From NCBI GenBank assembly GCA_038238115.1, contig JBBRYB010000003.1, forward strand, positions 124,001-188,000: a DNA stretch of 64,000 nt, read 5' to 3'. This document shows positions 7,723 to 15,091 of this stretch, one piece after another. Each line of letters begins with the position of its first letter. Positions within the stretch are counted from its first letter, which is position 1. This DNA comes from JBBRYB01 sp038238115. GTDB taxonomy: Bacteria; Actinomycetota; Actinomycetes; Propionibacteriales; Nocardioidaceae. The position numbers and the translations under genes were made by a program. Below the pieces are notes generated by a model. That model ran no database searches, was not told the origin of the DNA, and worked only from the letters and a program-made list of their open reading frames with translations.

Positions 7723-8769
7723 CTACGTGGCGAGCCACCCGGTCCTGGATTCTGTTCGCCAGCCGCCGGTCAAGCGGTCGTGGGTAGCGGTGCAGTCTGC
7801 CCTGAGGCGGTGCGCAGCGGCCAGCGTCTCGATCCGCTCCTGCAGCCGCCCGACCTCGACCCAGTCGGCCCCCTCGGCGTGATCGTGTACGTCGATCTGC
7901 ACCACCCAGCCGTCTGCGCTGCCCGGGTCGGAGGTGACCCTTTCCACGAGCAGCCGGATCGCTGGTCGGGTCGAGACCAACGAGTCGAAAGGCGGCCGGT
8001 CACTGGCGAGCCGGCGAGGGAAGTGGGCGAGCGCGACCTCGTCGTCGCGAAGCGCCGCCGCCACGACGGCATCACGAGCCCCCAGACCGAAGAGGTCGTT
8101 CACCGCCGGCCGGGCGAGCGCCGCGGCGCCTGACCCGTGGACGCCGACGGCAAGCACCAGCCCGCCCAGGCCGCGTACCACGGCCAGCGGACGCCCGGAC
8201 GTCTTCGTCTTGACGAGGTCGCAAGCAGCCGCCAGCTCGTCAGCGACCGCCGGGGCGGTGACCTGGAGCACGTTGCCGTGGGTGTCTCGGGTGCCGGCCA
8301 AATCGACCAGAGGCGGCAGGCCGGCGCAGCCGATCGCGATGTCCGTCTGACCCAACCGCCACGCGCGCCCAGCCGTGTCGGAGACCACCACGCCGACGTT
8401 GATGCCCAGCCGCGCGTACACTTGCTCGCGAAGCTTGCCGGCCCAGGCGTCCGGGTCGCCTGGCAGGGACAGCGCCTGTCCGGCCGCCACGTTGGATGCG
8501 TCCACCCCGGCCGCAGCCATGACCAGCCCGTGGGCCGTCTCGGCGATCACCGCATCGCCGCGTCGGGCCACCACCCGGACCGTCTGCGACTCGATGAGGT
8601 CCGAGCGGTCGCCGGCCGTCACCAGGCCCTCGGCCTTGCTGATTACTTTGCTCGTGACGACGACGACGTCCTGGTCGGTCAGGTCGGGACACGCGCATAC
8701 CAGTGCGGCCAGATCGGTGCCCGCGGTTATCTCCGGCCACTCCCAGGCGGTGACCTCGAGCCGGTTCAT
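7723..8769 (-). CDS. cofE: Coenzyme F420-0:L-glutamate ligase (CofE/FbiB N-terminal type)
   Basis: A 348-residue protein that adds glutamate to F420-0. Residues 1 to about 245 are the CofE fold: DVVVVTSKVISKAEG near 40, ESQTVRVVAR, then SDTAGRAWRLGQTDIAIGCAG and the late AVADELAAACDLV and RPLAVVRGLG blocks. The mycobacterial FbiB carries a C-terminal FMN nitroreductase domain (total about 448 residues). Here only about 100 C-terminal residues follow and they do not resemble a nitroreductase. The ATG overlaps the cofD stop (8766-8769), so both are made from one transcript. Confidence 0.88.
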   Translation of the reverse strand: MNRLEVTAWEWPEITAGTDLAALVCACPDLTDQDVVVVTSKVISKAEGLVTAGDRSDLIESQTVRVVARRGDAVIAETAHGLVMAAAGVDASNVAAGQALSLPGDPDAWAGKLREQVYARLGINVGVVVSDTAGRAWRLGQTDIAIGCAGLPPLVDLAGTRDTHGNVLQVTAPAVADELAAACDLVKTKTSGRPLAVVRGLGGLVLAVGVHGSGAAALARPAVNDLFGLGARDAVVAAALRDDEVALAHFPRRLASDRPPFDSLVSTRPAIRLLVERVTSDPGSADGWVVQIDVHDHAEGADWVEVGRLQERIETLAAAHRLRADCTATHDRLTGGWRTESRTGWLAT

Positions 8770-9758
8770 CGAGATGCTGTCGACGCCAGCGAGGTCGCGA
8801 GGTCGAGGGTGGCACGCGCCAGCGCGCTGGTAGCCTCCGCGCCGGCCATGTACAAGGGGACAGCGCGGGCCGCCAGTTGCTGCTTCAGCAGGTCCGGGAC
8901 CGCCGCGGAGTCCGCTTCGTCGACGAGCCATCCGTCGAGCAGGCCGCCGGACTCGCGGGCGCCGTAGTGGACAGCCACTGCCGCAGCGCTCACCTCGACA
9001 CCGATCACGGGGAGCAGCCGATCTGCCATCCCCCGCACCGGCGACCCGTCGATGATCGGGGAGACTCCGACTACGCGGGCGGAGGTCCTGCGCAAAGCCG
9101 CCGCGATGCCGGGCACGCCGAGGATCGTGCCCACCGAGACGACGGGGTTGCTCGGCGGCACGATGACGACATCGGCCGCAGAGATGGCCTCGAGGACGCC
9201 CGGACCCGGTTGTGAGTCATCGATGCCCACGGGTATCACGGCGTAGGCCGCCGGTGCGTGCAGGCGCACCCAGTACTCCTGGAAGTGCACGGCGCGGCGG
9301 CCGCCTTCGGCGTCGGGGTCGTCCACGACGACGTGGGTCTCCACCCGGTCGTCCGTCATCGGCAGCAACGTCACCCCCGGGCGCCAACGCTCGCACAGGG
9401 CTGCGGTCACGTCGGACAGGGGATAGCCCGCGGTGAGCATCTGCGTACGGACGAGGTGGGTTGCGATGTCACGGTCGCCGAGTCCGAACCAGCGCGGTTC
9501 GACGCCGTACGCCGCCAGCTCGTCCTTGGCGTTCCAGGACTCGTGACGTCGACCCCATCCACGCTCGATGTCGATACCGTCCCCGAGCGTATACATCACC
9601 GTGTCCAGGTCGGGGCAGATCTTCAAGCCGAACATCCACACGTCGTCGGCCGTGTTGCCGATGACGGTGATGTGGTCCTCGGTCGGCGTGATGACGTCTC
9701 GGAGCCCGGTGAGGAACCGGGCACCGCCAACACCTCCGGAGAGCACGGTGATTCGCAT
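8766..9758 (-). CDS. cofD: 2-phospho-L-lactate (or enolpyruvyl) transferase, F420 biosynthesis
   Basis: A 330-residue enzyme (FbiA in mycobacteria) that joins the activated phospholactyl/enolpyruvyl-guanosine donor to the deazaflavin Fo, giving (dehydro-)F420-0. The start MRITVLSGGVGGARF and GNTADDVWMFGL are the family's nucleotide/Fo-binding blocks. YTLGDGID, PMTDDRVETHV, IVPPSNPVVSVGTIL and VVGVSPIIDG follow in the expected order. The ATG is chosen because a TACCCT box ends six bases upstream and the conserved sequence starts at residue 1. It is the first gene of the cofD-cofE operon. Confidence 0.93.
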   Translation of the reverse strand: MRITVLSGGVGGARFLTGLRDVITPTEDHITVIGNTADDVWMFGLKICPDLDTVMYTLGDGIDIERGWGRRHESWNAKDELAAYGVEPRWFGLGDRDIATHLVRTQMLTAGYPLSDVTAALCERWRPGVTLLPMTDDRVETHVVVDDPDAEGGRRAVHFQEYWVRLHAPAAYAVIPVGIDDSQPGPGVLEAISAADVVIVPPSNPVVSVGTILGVPGIAAALRRTSARVVGVSPIIDGSPVRGMADRLLPVIGVEVSAAAVAVHYGARESGGLLDGWLVDEADSAAVPDLLKQQLAARAVPLYMAGAEATSALARATLDLATSLASTASR

Positions 9759-9764
9759 GCAGGC

Positions 9765-9770
9765 AGGGTA
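9765..9770 (-). promoter_or_regulatory. -10 box TACCCT of cofD (leaderless)
   Basis: Minus-strand TACCCT ends six bases before the cofD ATG. Confidence 0.45.
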
Positions 9771-9876
9771 GGCCCCACGGCCCTGCCACCGCGCATGCCA
9801 TCGGGGTCGTGCGCCACCTCGCAGACAGGGGTTGTGGCAGGCTAAGCGGAGATTCCACACCTCCGAGGGGGTCACC

Positions 9877-11016
9877 GTGGTCACCGATGCGACCAAGAAG
9901 TTCCGCGAGATCTTCGCGTACGGGCTGCTGGGCGTCGCCGCCCTCTACGTCATCAGCGGCCTGTCCCTGCTGTTCAAGAGCCAAGATTCCGTCGGACTCG
10001 CCTTCACCGGCCGCGCGGCGGCCTTCGGCTACCTGTTCGACGATCCAATCCTGGTCATTTCTCTCGTGGTAGCCGTCGCCTTGGTGGCCGGCTCCGGCGG
10101 TGGTGAGGTCGGTCGGGAGGCGAGCAAGAACGCGAGGGCCGTCGTCCTCGCGGCACTCGGTGTCGGCGCCGTGGCCTTGCTCTTCGCAGTGATCAGCTGG
10201 TTGGCGGCCTTCGGAGCCGATGAACTCGGTAGCGGCGGGGGCGGACCTTTCAACGGTGTGTTTGGTGCCGGAAAGATCGTCAGCATCTTCTTGGGGCTGG
10301 CCCAGCTCGGCTTCCTCGCCCTCGGCGTGTTCTTCGCGCTCAGCGTGCAGCGAAGCCTGCCCCAGCGGATCCAGGCAGGGCAGTGGGGCGGGCAGCCCGG
10401 CTACGGCCAGCCGATGCAGGGGTATGGCCAGCAGCAGCAAGGCTGGGGCCAGCCGAACCAGGGTTATGGACAGCCTGGACAACAACCTGGCTGGGCACAG
10501 CAGCCGTCGAACTTCCAGGGCCAGCCGTCATGGGGCCAGGGATACCCCAGCGGCCCGCCCACCGGCGCAACGGCCGCTGGCCCTGGCTGGGGTCAGCCGG
10601 CCGAGCAGCAGCAGTCGTGGGGTCAGCCGGCCGAGCAGCAGCAGTCGTGGGGTCAGCCGGCCGAGCAGCAGCCCTGGGGTCAGCCGGCCGAGCAGCATCC
10701 CGCTTGGGGTCAGCCGGCCGAGCAGCAGCAGCCGTGGGGTCAGCCGGCCGAGCAGGAACCGGCGGCTTGGGGTCAGCCGGCCGAGCAACACCCCGCGTGG
10801 GGTCAGCCGGCCGAGCAGCAACCCGCGTGGGGTCAGCCTGGTGAGGACGTTTCCCCGAGTGGCACCACAAGCGTGAACCGTCCGAGCGAGGAGCCGGCCG
10901 CCGCCGCCGACCAGGGTGCTACCGACGGCGACGACACAGACCGGGAAGACACCGACCGAGCAGACAGCGACGAGCCTCCTCAGCAGCAGGGCTGGTGGCA
11001 GCGGCCGTCGAAATGA
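9877..11016 (+). CDS. Four-helix membrane protein with a Gln/Pro/Trp tandem-repeat tail
   Basis: A 379-residue protein I cannot assign to a named family. Residues 1 to about 150 hold about four membrane helices (around 9-30, 45-65, 77-105 and 118-145), joined by glycine-rich loops. From about residue 165 the chain is a disordered Gly/Gln/Tyr-rich linker, then seven perfect or near-perfect WGQPAEQ repeats plus a preceding and a following imperfect unit, and finally an acidic Asp/Glu/Thr tail. The GTG start has GAGGGG six bases upstream. A cell-surface or protein-interaction role for the tail is a guess. Confidence 0.72.
   Translation: MVTDATKKFREIFAYGLLGVAALYVISGLSLLFKSQDSVGLAFTGRAAAFGYLFDDPILVISLVVAVALVAGSGGGEVGREASKNARAVVLAALGVGAVALLFAVISWLAAFGADELGSGGGGPFNGVFGAGKIVSIFLGLAQLGFLALGVFFALSVQRSLPQRIQAGQWGGQPGYGQPMQGYGQQQQGWGQPNQGYGQPGQQPGWAQQPSNFQGQPSWGQGYPSGPPTGATAAGPGWGQPAEQQQSWGQPAEQQQSWGQPAEQQPWGQPAEQHPAWGQPAEQQQPWGQPAEQEPAAWGQPAEQHPAWGQPAEQQPAWGQPGEDVSPSGTTSVNRPSEEPAAAADQGATDGDDTDREDTDRADSDEPPQQQGWWQRPSK
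10588..10845 (+). repeat. In-frame tandem repeat encoding WGQPAEQ units
   Basis: The core TGGGGTCAGCCGGCCGAG recurs every 27-33 bases inside the coding sequence. The unit length varies with one to four extra codons (QQS, QP, HPA, EPAA), always in multiples of three, as expected of an expanding and contracting coding minisatellite. Confidence 0.85.
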
Positions 11017-11115
11017 TGGCGAGCTGGGTCCTTTAGCACGGCCACCGCCGAGTGCTCGGGATGAATTTGCGGCGTGTCGCGGCCAAATTCGCTCAACTGG
11101 CTTGACGAACCCTGC

Positions 11116-11129
11116 TTACACCGTTGTAA
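11116..11129. promoter_or_regulatory. Near-perfect 14-bp palindrome in the whiB2 upstream region
   Basis: TTACACCGTTGTAA pairs TTACA with TGTAA around a short centre. It lies 118 bases before the whiB2 start, in an AT-rich island of about 130 bases that is unusual for this genome and also contains a possible -10 box TTTAAT at 11211-11216. It may be an operator; the binding protein is unknown. Confidence 0.4.
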
Positions 11130-11246
11130 TTCACTAAAGGCGTCGGCGCGAGAGACAGCCTGTGACAAGGAAGTAACAAAGAGTGAGACAGTGGATCAAC
11201 GGGCAACAAATTTAATCTGGGTGGTACCGGGTCGAGGAGGCGCAAC

Positions 11247-11501
11247 GTGCGGGAACTAGAAGTGCTCGACGGCGACGCCGACGAACTGATGTGGCAAGAG
11301 CGCGCCCTGTGTGCGCAAACCGATCCCGAGGCGTTCTTCCCTGAGAAAGGCGGATCGACCAGGGAGGCAAAGCGGGTATGCCTGTCCTGTGACGTGCGCG
11401 GGGAGTGCCTGGAGTACGCACTCTTCAACGACGAGCGGTTCGGTATCTGGGGCGGCCTGTCGGAGCGCGAGCGCCGCAAGCTGAAGAAGCGCGCGGTCTA
11501 G
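11247..11501 (+). CDS. whiB2: WhiB-family iron-sulfur transcription factor, WhiB2/WhmD type
   Basis: An 84-residue WhiB protein. The four cluster-ligating cysteines are Cys22, Cys45, Cys48 and Cys54, followed by the FGIWGGLSERER turn (residues about 65-75) and a basic C-terminus for DNA contact. The block LCAQTDPEAFFPEKGGSTREAK is the WhiB2/WhmD version, a regulator of septation in mycobacteria and sporulation in streptomycetes. The position beside cofD and the DUF3499 gene matches M. tuberculosis whiB2. The GTG start has a good GGAGG about seven bases upstream, so the message has a leader. It is expected to act in the cytoplasm with a 4Fe-4S cluster. Confidence 0.93.
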   Translation: MRELEVLDGDADELMWQERALCAQTDPEAFFPEKGGSTREAKRVCLSCDVRGECLEYALFNDERFGIWGGLSERERRKLKKRAV

Positions 11502-11551
11502 GGTGACGCCCCGGCACGCGTGCGCCGGCCGGCCCGGTTGAGGCGGCCGAC

Positions 11552-11908
11552 TCAGACGTCGGTCGAGCGCAGCACCCGGAGATGACCGCGCCGCCCGACC
11601 TCTACAGCGCGTCCCAGGGGCTCCTCATCGGCACGGGGCCGGGCTGCCTCACGGACGGCATCGGCCAGGGCGAGCAGATCGTCCTCGGTCGGTGTCAGGT
11701 TCTCCGAATCCTGCGCGAGCCGGATCACGTCCCAGCCGCGCGGGGCGCTCAGCTTCTCGGCATGCAGAGCGCACAGGTCGTAGGCATGCGGCTCCGCGTA
11801 GGTCGCCAGCGGACCGAGCACAGCGGTCTGGTCGGAGTAGACGTAGGTCAAGGTGGACACAGAGGCTCGACCGCAGCCGCTCCGGGAGCAGGTGCGACGT
11901 AGACTCAC
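11552..11908 (-). CDS. DUF3499 family protein
   Basis: A 118-residue actinobacterial protein of unknown function. Cys7 and Cys12 (CSRSGC) with Cys46 and His49 (CALH) form a likely zinc site. The signature VYSDQTAVLGPLATYAEPHAYDLC is intact, as is PRGWDVIRL. It lies between whiB2 and the zincin-like gene, as in other actinobacteria. It is convergent with whiB2 (50 bases between stops). The GTG start is preceded by a TAGCGT box. Confidence 0.85.
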   Translation of the reverse strand: MSLRRTCSRSGCGRASVSTLTYVYSDQTAVLGPLATYAEPHAYDLCALHAEKLSAPRGWDVIRLAQDSENLTPTEDDLLALADAVREAARPRADEEPLGRAVEVGRRGHLRVLRSTDV

Positions 11909-11914
11909 GGTGAG

Positions 11915-11920
11915 ACGCTA
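11915..11920 (-). promoter_or_regulatory. -10 box TAGCGT of the DUF3499 gene (leaderless)
   Basis: Minus-strand TAGCGT ends six bases before the GTG start at 11908. Confidence 0.45.
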
Positions 11921-12015
11921 CCGCCCAGCCCAGTCGGTGCCCCGGATTGGCCGACGCTGTGATGCCGTGTCGGCTCAGTCGCTCATGTGTCGCTCGAGCG
12001 GGCCGGATGTCGGTC

Positions 12016-12021
12016 TAGGCT
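12016..12021 (+). promoter_or_regulatory. -10 box TAGGCT of the zincin-like gene (leaderless)
   Basis: TAGGCT ends six bases before GTG 12028 and immediately abuts GTG 12022, so it favours 12028 as the start. Confidence 0.45.
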
Positions 12022-12027
12022 GTGCTC

Positions 12028-12477
12028 GTGGGTGGTTCAGCACGCCTTCCGATCGTGCCGAGACGGGACGGGTCGGCACGCGAGCGTCGCGGGCGGGGGG
12101 TGCGGGGCCCGTTGTCACTGCCGGGACCGCTCAACCCGAGCGGTGCGATGACGCGTCCTACCCGGCGCGACGACTTCGACGAGCTCGTGCTGTCGCTCGT
12201 CGACCGACTGTCGAGCCGATGGGGCACCGAGCTGGGTGATGTGCAGTTCGGCACCGAGGACGTGCCACAGCTTCCCGACGACTGGGCCGACGAGCCGGTA
12301 CCGTTCGGCTCGCTGGTCCGTGCCGGACCTCACGCGCCCGCCCGGATCGTGCTGTTTCGCCGGCCTATCGAGCTGCGCGCGAAGAGCAGGCTGGAGCGCA
12401 CGGCCCTCGCCAACGAGGTTCTCGTCGAACACATCGCCGACCTGCTGGGCCGTGACCCCGCGGAGATCGACCCCTAG
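12028..12477 (+). CDS. Metallopeptidase-family (zincin-like) protein with degenerate active site
   Basis: A 149-residue protein of the small actinobacterial family annotated as metallopeptidase, next to whiB2 and manB. It has the basic N-terminal RRGRGVRGPL, a helical domain, and IVLFRRPIELRAKSRLER before the last helix. True zincins carry HExxH there; here the helix reads ALANEVLVEHIADLLG, so the first histidine and the HExxH spacing are absent. Catalysis is therefore unlikely, as in relatives I know. It probably begins the strand that continues into the ABC importer. GTG 12022 is an alternative start. Confidence 0.7.
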   Translation: MGGSARLPIVPRRDGSARERRGRGVRGPLSLPGPLNPSGAMTRPTRRDDFDELVLSLVDRLSSRWGTELGDVQFGTEDVPQLPDDWADEPVPFGSLVRAGPHAPARIVLFRRPIELRAKSRLERTALANEVLVEHIADLLGRDPAEIDP

Positions 12478-12526
12478 TTGGGCGACCTCGCCGGCGCTGG
12501 CCTCGCGGGGCAACGCTTCTGGGCTC

Positions 12527-12532
12527 TACCCT
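12527..12532 (+). promoter_or_regulatory. -10 box TACCCT of the amino-acid ABC operon
   Basis: TACCCT ends seven bases before ATG 12540; a leaderless transcript for the binding-protein gene is predicted. Confidence 0.45.
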
Positions 12533-12539
12533 GGGGCCC

Positions 12540-13472
12540 ATGAATCTCCGTCGTCGCCTACCCCACCGCGCCTGGGCTGCGGTCGCTGTTGCCACCGTCG
12601 CGCTGGCTGCCGGCGCCTGCGCCCCCGTCAGCGACAGCACCAGCAGCAGCACACCGCCAACACCCACGTCGGGGAGCCAGTCGAGTACAGGCTCGGCCGG
12701 CTCTTCCGGCTCCTCGAGCCCGTGCGACGTCAACCAGCTCAACCTGGTTCAGCCCGACCAGCTGACGATCGCCACCGACTCCCCGGCGTACGCGCCGTGG
12801 TTCCAGCACAACGACCCCACCAACGGCCAGGGCTTCGAGAGCGCCGTCGCGTACGCCGTCGCCGAACAGATGGGCTTCAGCGACCAACAGGTCAGCTGGG
12901 TCACCGAACCGTTCAACAAGTCCTACGCACCAGGTCCCAAGGACTTCGACTTCGACATCAACCAGATCTCGATCACCCCCGCACGCGCGCAGGTCGTGGA
13001 CTTCTCCAAGGGCTACTACTCGGCCGCCCAGGCCGTGATCGTTCTCGACGGCTCGTCGTTCGCGAACGCCACCTCGCTCGCCGACCTCAAGGACGCGCGC
13101 ATCGGCGCCCAGGTCGGCACCACGTCGCTTCTGGCCGCGCAGGACGTGATCGCGCCGAGCCAGCAGGTTGCCGTCTTCGACGACACGAACGCCGCCAAGC
13201 AGTCGCTGCTCAACGGCCAGATCGACGCCTTCGTGGCAGACCTGCCGACGGCCTTCTATATCACCGCCGCCCAGATCCAGGGCTCCGCTATCCTCGGCCA
13301 GTTCCAGGCCACCAGCGGGAACCCGGAGGAGTTCGGACTGCTGTTCGAGAAGGGGAACCCGCTCGTCGACTGCGTCGACCAGGCGATCACCGCCCTCAAG
13401 GACAACGGCATGCTCGGGCGGATCGAGCAACGGTGGCTCAGCCAGGACGCCAACGTTCCCGAGCTGAGCTGA
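12540..13472 (+). CDS. Amino-acid ABC transporter, substrate-binding lipoprotein
   Basis: A 310-residue lipoprotein: basic N-terminus, hydrophobic segment, and lipobox AAGAC with lipidated Cys27, followed by a Ser/Thr/Pro linker to about residue 60. The rest is a type-3 periplasmic binding fold for polar amino acids: LTIATDSPAYAPWF, then GFESAVAYAVAEQMGF, DFDINQISITPAR and a C-terminal LKDNGMLGRIEQRW. The specific amino acid cannot be read from sequence. It is the first gene of a three-gene importer operon and would be anchored outside the membrane. Confidence 0.9.
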   Translation: MNLRRRLPHRAWAAVAVATVALAAGACAPVSDSTSSSTPPTPTSGSQSSTGSAGSSGSSSPCDVNQLNLVQPDQLTIATDSPAYAPWFQHNDPTNGQGFESAVAYAVAEQMGFSDQQVSWVTEPFNKSYAPGPKDFDFDINQISITPARAQVVDFSKGYYSAAQAVIVLDGSSFANATSLADLKDARIGAQVGTTSLLAAQDVIAPSQQVAVFDDTNAAKQSLLNGQIDAFVADLPTAFYITAAQIQGSAILGQFQATSGNPEEFGLLFEKGNPLVDCVDQAITALKDNGMLGRIEQRWLSQDANVPELS

Positions 13473-13478
13473 TCCGCT

Positions 13479-14351
13479 CTGAGCACGTCGGCTGAGGCGA
13501 GCTGGGTCAAGAGCCGCCTGCAGCTCGAGCGTGAGCAGGCGCGGCGGCGTCGCTCCCAGCGGTCGCTCGCGGTCGCCACGATCTCGACCATCGTGGTCTT
13601 GGCCCTGCTCGGCTGGCTGATCGCCTCCTCTCCGGGCTGGCCCCGAGTCAGGGAGACGTTCTTGTCCTGGTCCGACGCCAAGGCGTCGTTTCCCGACATC
13701 GCCCGAGGCTTCTTGGTCAACGTGAAGATGTTCTTGATCGCCGAACCGGTGATCTTGGTGCTCGGGCTGGTCGTCGCCCTCGCGCGAGGGACCCGGTCGG
13801 CCGTGATGTTTCCGTTCCGTGCCCTCGCCGTCGTCTACGTCGACCTTTTCCGGGGCGTACCGACCTTGCTCCTGGTCTATCTCGTCGGCTTCGGGCTTCC
13901 CGCGCTGGCCCTGCAGGGCGTACCGGTCGACCCCTTCTGGCTGGGGCTGATCGCTCTCACGATGTCCTACGGCGCCTACGTCGCCGAGGTGATCCGCGCC
14001 GGCATCGAGTCGGTCCACCCCGGCCAGCGGGCAGCAGCGCGGTCCCTCGGGCTTAGCCAGGGCCAGACGACCCGCAGCGTGGTGCTTCCGCAGGCCCTGC
14101 GTCGCGTCGCCCCCCCGCTGCTCAACGACTTCGTCTCGCTGCAGAAGGACACGGCGCTGGTCGCAGTGCTGGGCCTGGCACCGGCGGAGGCGCTGCGCCA
14201 GGCGAACGTCTACACGTCGTTCAACTTCAACTACACCCCGCTCCTCGTCGCTGCCGTGTTCTTCATCGCGCTCACGGTTCCGTTGGCCCGTCTCACCGAC
14301 ACGCTGGGCAACCGGGCACTTCGCCGCCAGCATTCGGCCGGCCCGGCATGA
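13479..14351 (+). CDS. Amino-acid ABC transporter, permease (probable CTG start)
   Basis: A polar-amino-acid permease of about 290 residues. It has an EAA-type cytoplasmic loop (EVIRAGIESVHPGQRAAARSLGLS, split at Ile/Glu) and five or so helices. From the previous stop (13470-13472) to GTG 13593 the frame is open but holds no ATG, GTG or TTG. Family members have a charged N-terminal stretch like the SWVKSRLQLEREQARRRRSQ encoded here, and a GTG 13593 start would cut into the first membrane helix. CTG at 13479, seven bases after the previous stop, is the best start candidate. The stop overlaps the ATPase start. Confidence 0.75.
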   Translation: MSTSAEASWVKSRLQLEREQARRRRSQRSLAVATISTIVVLALLGWLIASSPGWPRVRETFLSWSDAKASFPDIARGFLVNVKMFLIAEPVILVLGLVVALARGTRSAVMFPFRALAVVYVDLFRGVPTLLLVYLVGFGLPALALQGVPVDPFWLGLIALTMSYGAYVAEVIRAGIESVHPGQRAAARSLGLSQGQTTRSVVLPQALRRVAPPLLNDFVSLQKDTALVAVLGLAPAEALRQANVYTSFNFNYTPLLVAAVFFIALTVPLARLTDTLGNRALRRQHSAGPA

Positions 14352-15079
14352 CCGCCGTACGGCTGCGAAACGTCTACAAGCAGTACGGCGACCATGTGGT
14401 TCTCAGGGGCGTCGACATCGACGTCGACCCGCACGACGTCGTCGCCCTCATCGGCGCGTCCGGCTCCGGAAAGTCGACGCTGCTGCGATGTGTCAACCTG
14501 CTCGAGCAGGTCGACGACGGCCAGGTCTGGCTCGGTGGCGACGAGATCACCGACCCCGCCGTCAAGCCCGACCGCATCCGCCGCCGGGTCGGAATGGTCT
14601 TCCAGTCGTTCAACCTTTTCCCGCACATGACGGCGGTCCAGAACGTCACGCTTGCATCGCGCAAAGTGCACGGCATGAGCCGACGCGACGCTGCCGACAA
14701 GGCCACCACGCTGCTGGGTCGGTTCGGCCTGGCCGGCAAGGAGTCGTCCTATCCGGATCGCCTCAGTGGCGGGCAGCAACAGCGCGTCGCGATCGCCCGA
14801 TCTCTCATGACGGACCCCGAGGTGCTGCTGCTCGACGAGGTCACGTCCGCCCTCGACCCCGAGCTGGTCGGCGAGGTGCTGGAGATCGTCCGGTCGCTCA
14901 AGGCGGGCGGGATGACGATGATCATGGCCACCCACGAGATGCAGTTCTGTCGGGAGGTCGCCGACCAGGTCTGCTTCCTCGACGCCGGGAGGGTGCTCGA
15001 GCGCGGCAGGCCCGACCGGGTCCTCTCCGACCCGACCGAACCCCGCACCCGAGAGTTCCTGCGTCGGGTGCTGCTCTGA
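14348..15079 (+). CDS. Amino-acid ABC transporter, ATP-binding subunit
   Basis: A 243-residue ATPase of the GlnQ/HisP type. Walker A is GASGSGKST (about residues 36-44), the Q-loop is VFQSFNLFPHMT, the signature is LSGGQQQR, Walker B is VLLLDEVTSALD, and the H-loop is ATHEM. It powers import with the binding protein and permease immediately upstream (ATGA overlap at 14348-14351). One missense-looking feature is absent; all motifs are intact. Confidence 0.93.
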   Translation: MTAVRLRNVYKQYGDHVVLRGVDIDVDPHDVVALIGASGSGKSTLLRCVNLLEQVDDGQVWLGGDEITDPAVKPDRIRRRVGMVFQSFNLFPHMTAVQNVTLASRKVHGMSRRDAADKATTLLGRFGLAGKESSYPDRLSGGQQQRVAIARSLMTDPEVLLLDEVTSALDPELVGEVLEIVRSLKAGGMTMIMATHEMQFCREVADQVCFLDAGRVLERGRPDRVLSDPTEPRTREFLRRVLL

Positions 15080-15091
15080 GCCTCTGCAAAG

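Noticed and set aside
10588..10845. Regular repeats that could suggest a CRISPR array
   Set aside because: The repeats are 18-base cores spaced 27-33 bases, always in phase with one reading frame, with no unique spacers and no cas genes nearby.
11161..11178. TGTGACAAGGAAGTAACA upstream of whiB2 as a CRP/GlxR site
   Set aside because: The half-sites are eight bases apart rather than six and one half has a mismatch, so it does not fit the known operator geometry.
12558..14333. A 591-codon minus-strand open frame across the amino-acid ABC operon
   Set aside because: It is antisense to two clear transporter genes, with no family similarity and the composition of a reverse-frame shadow.
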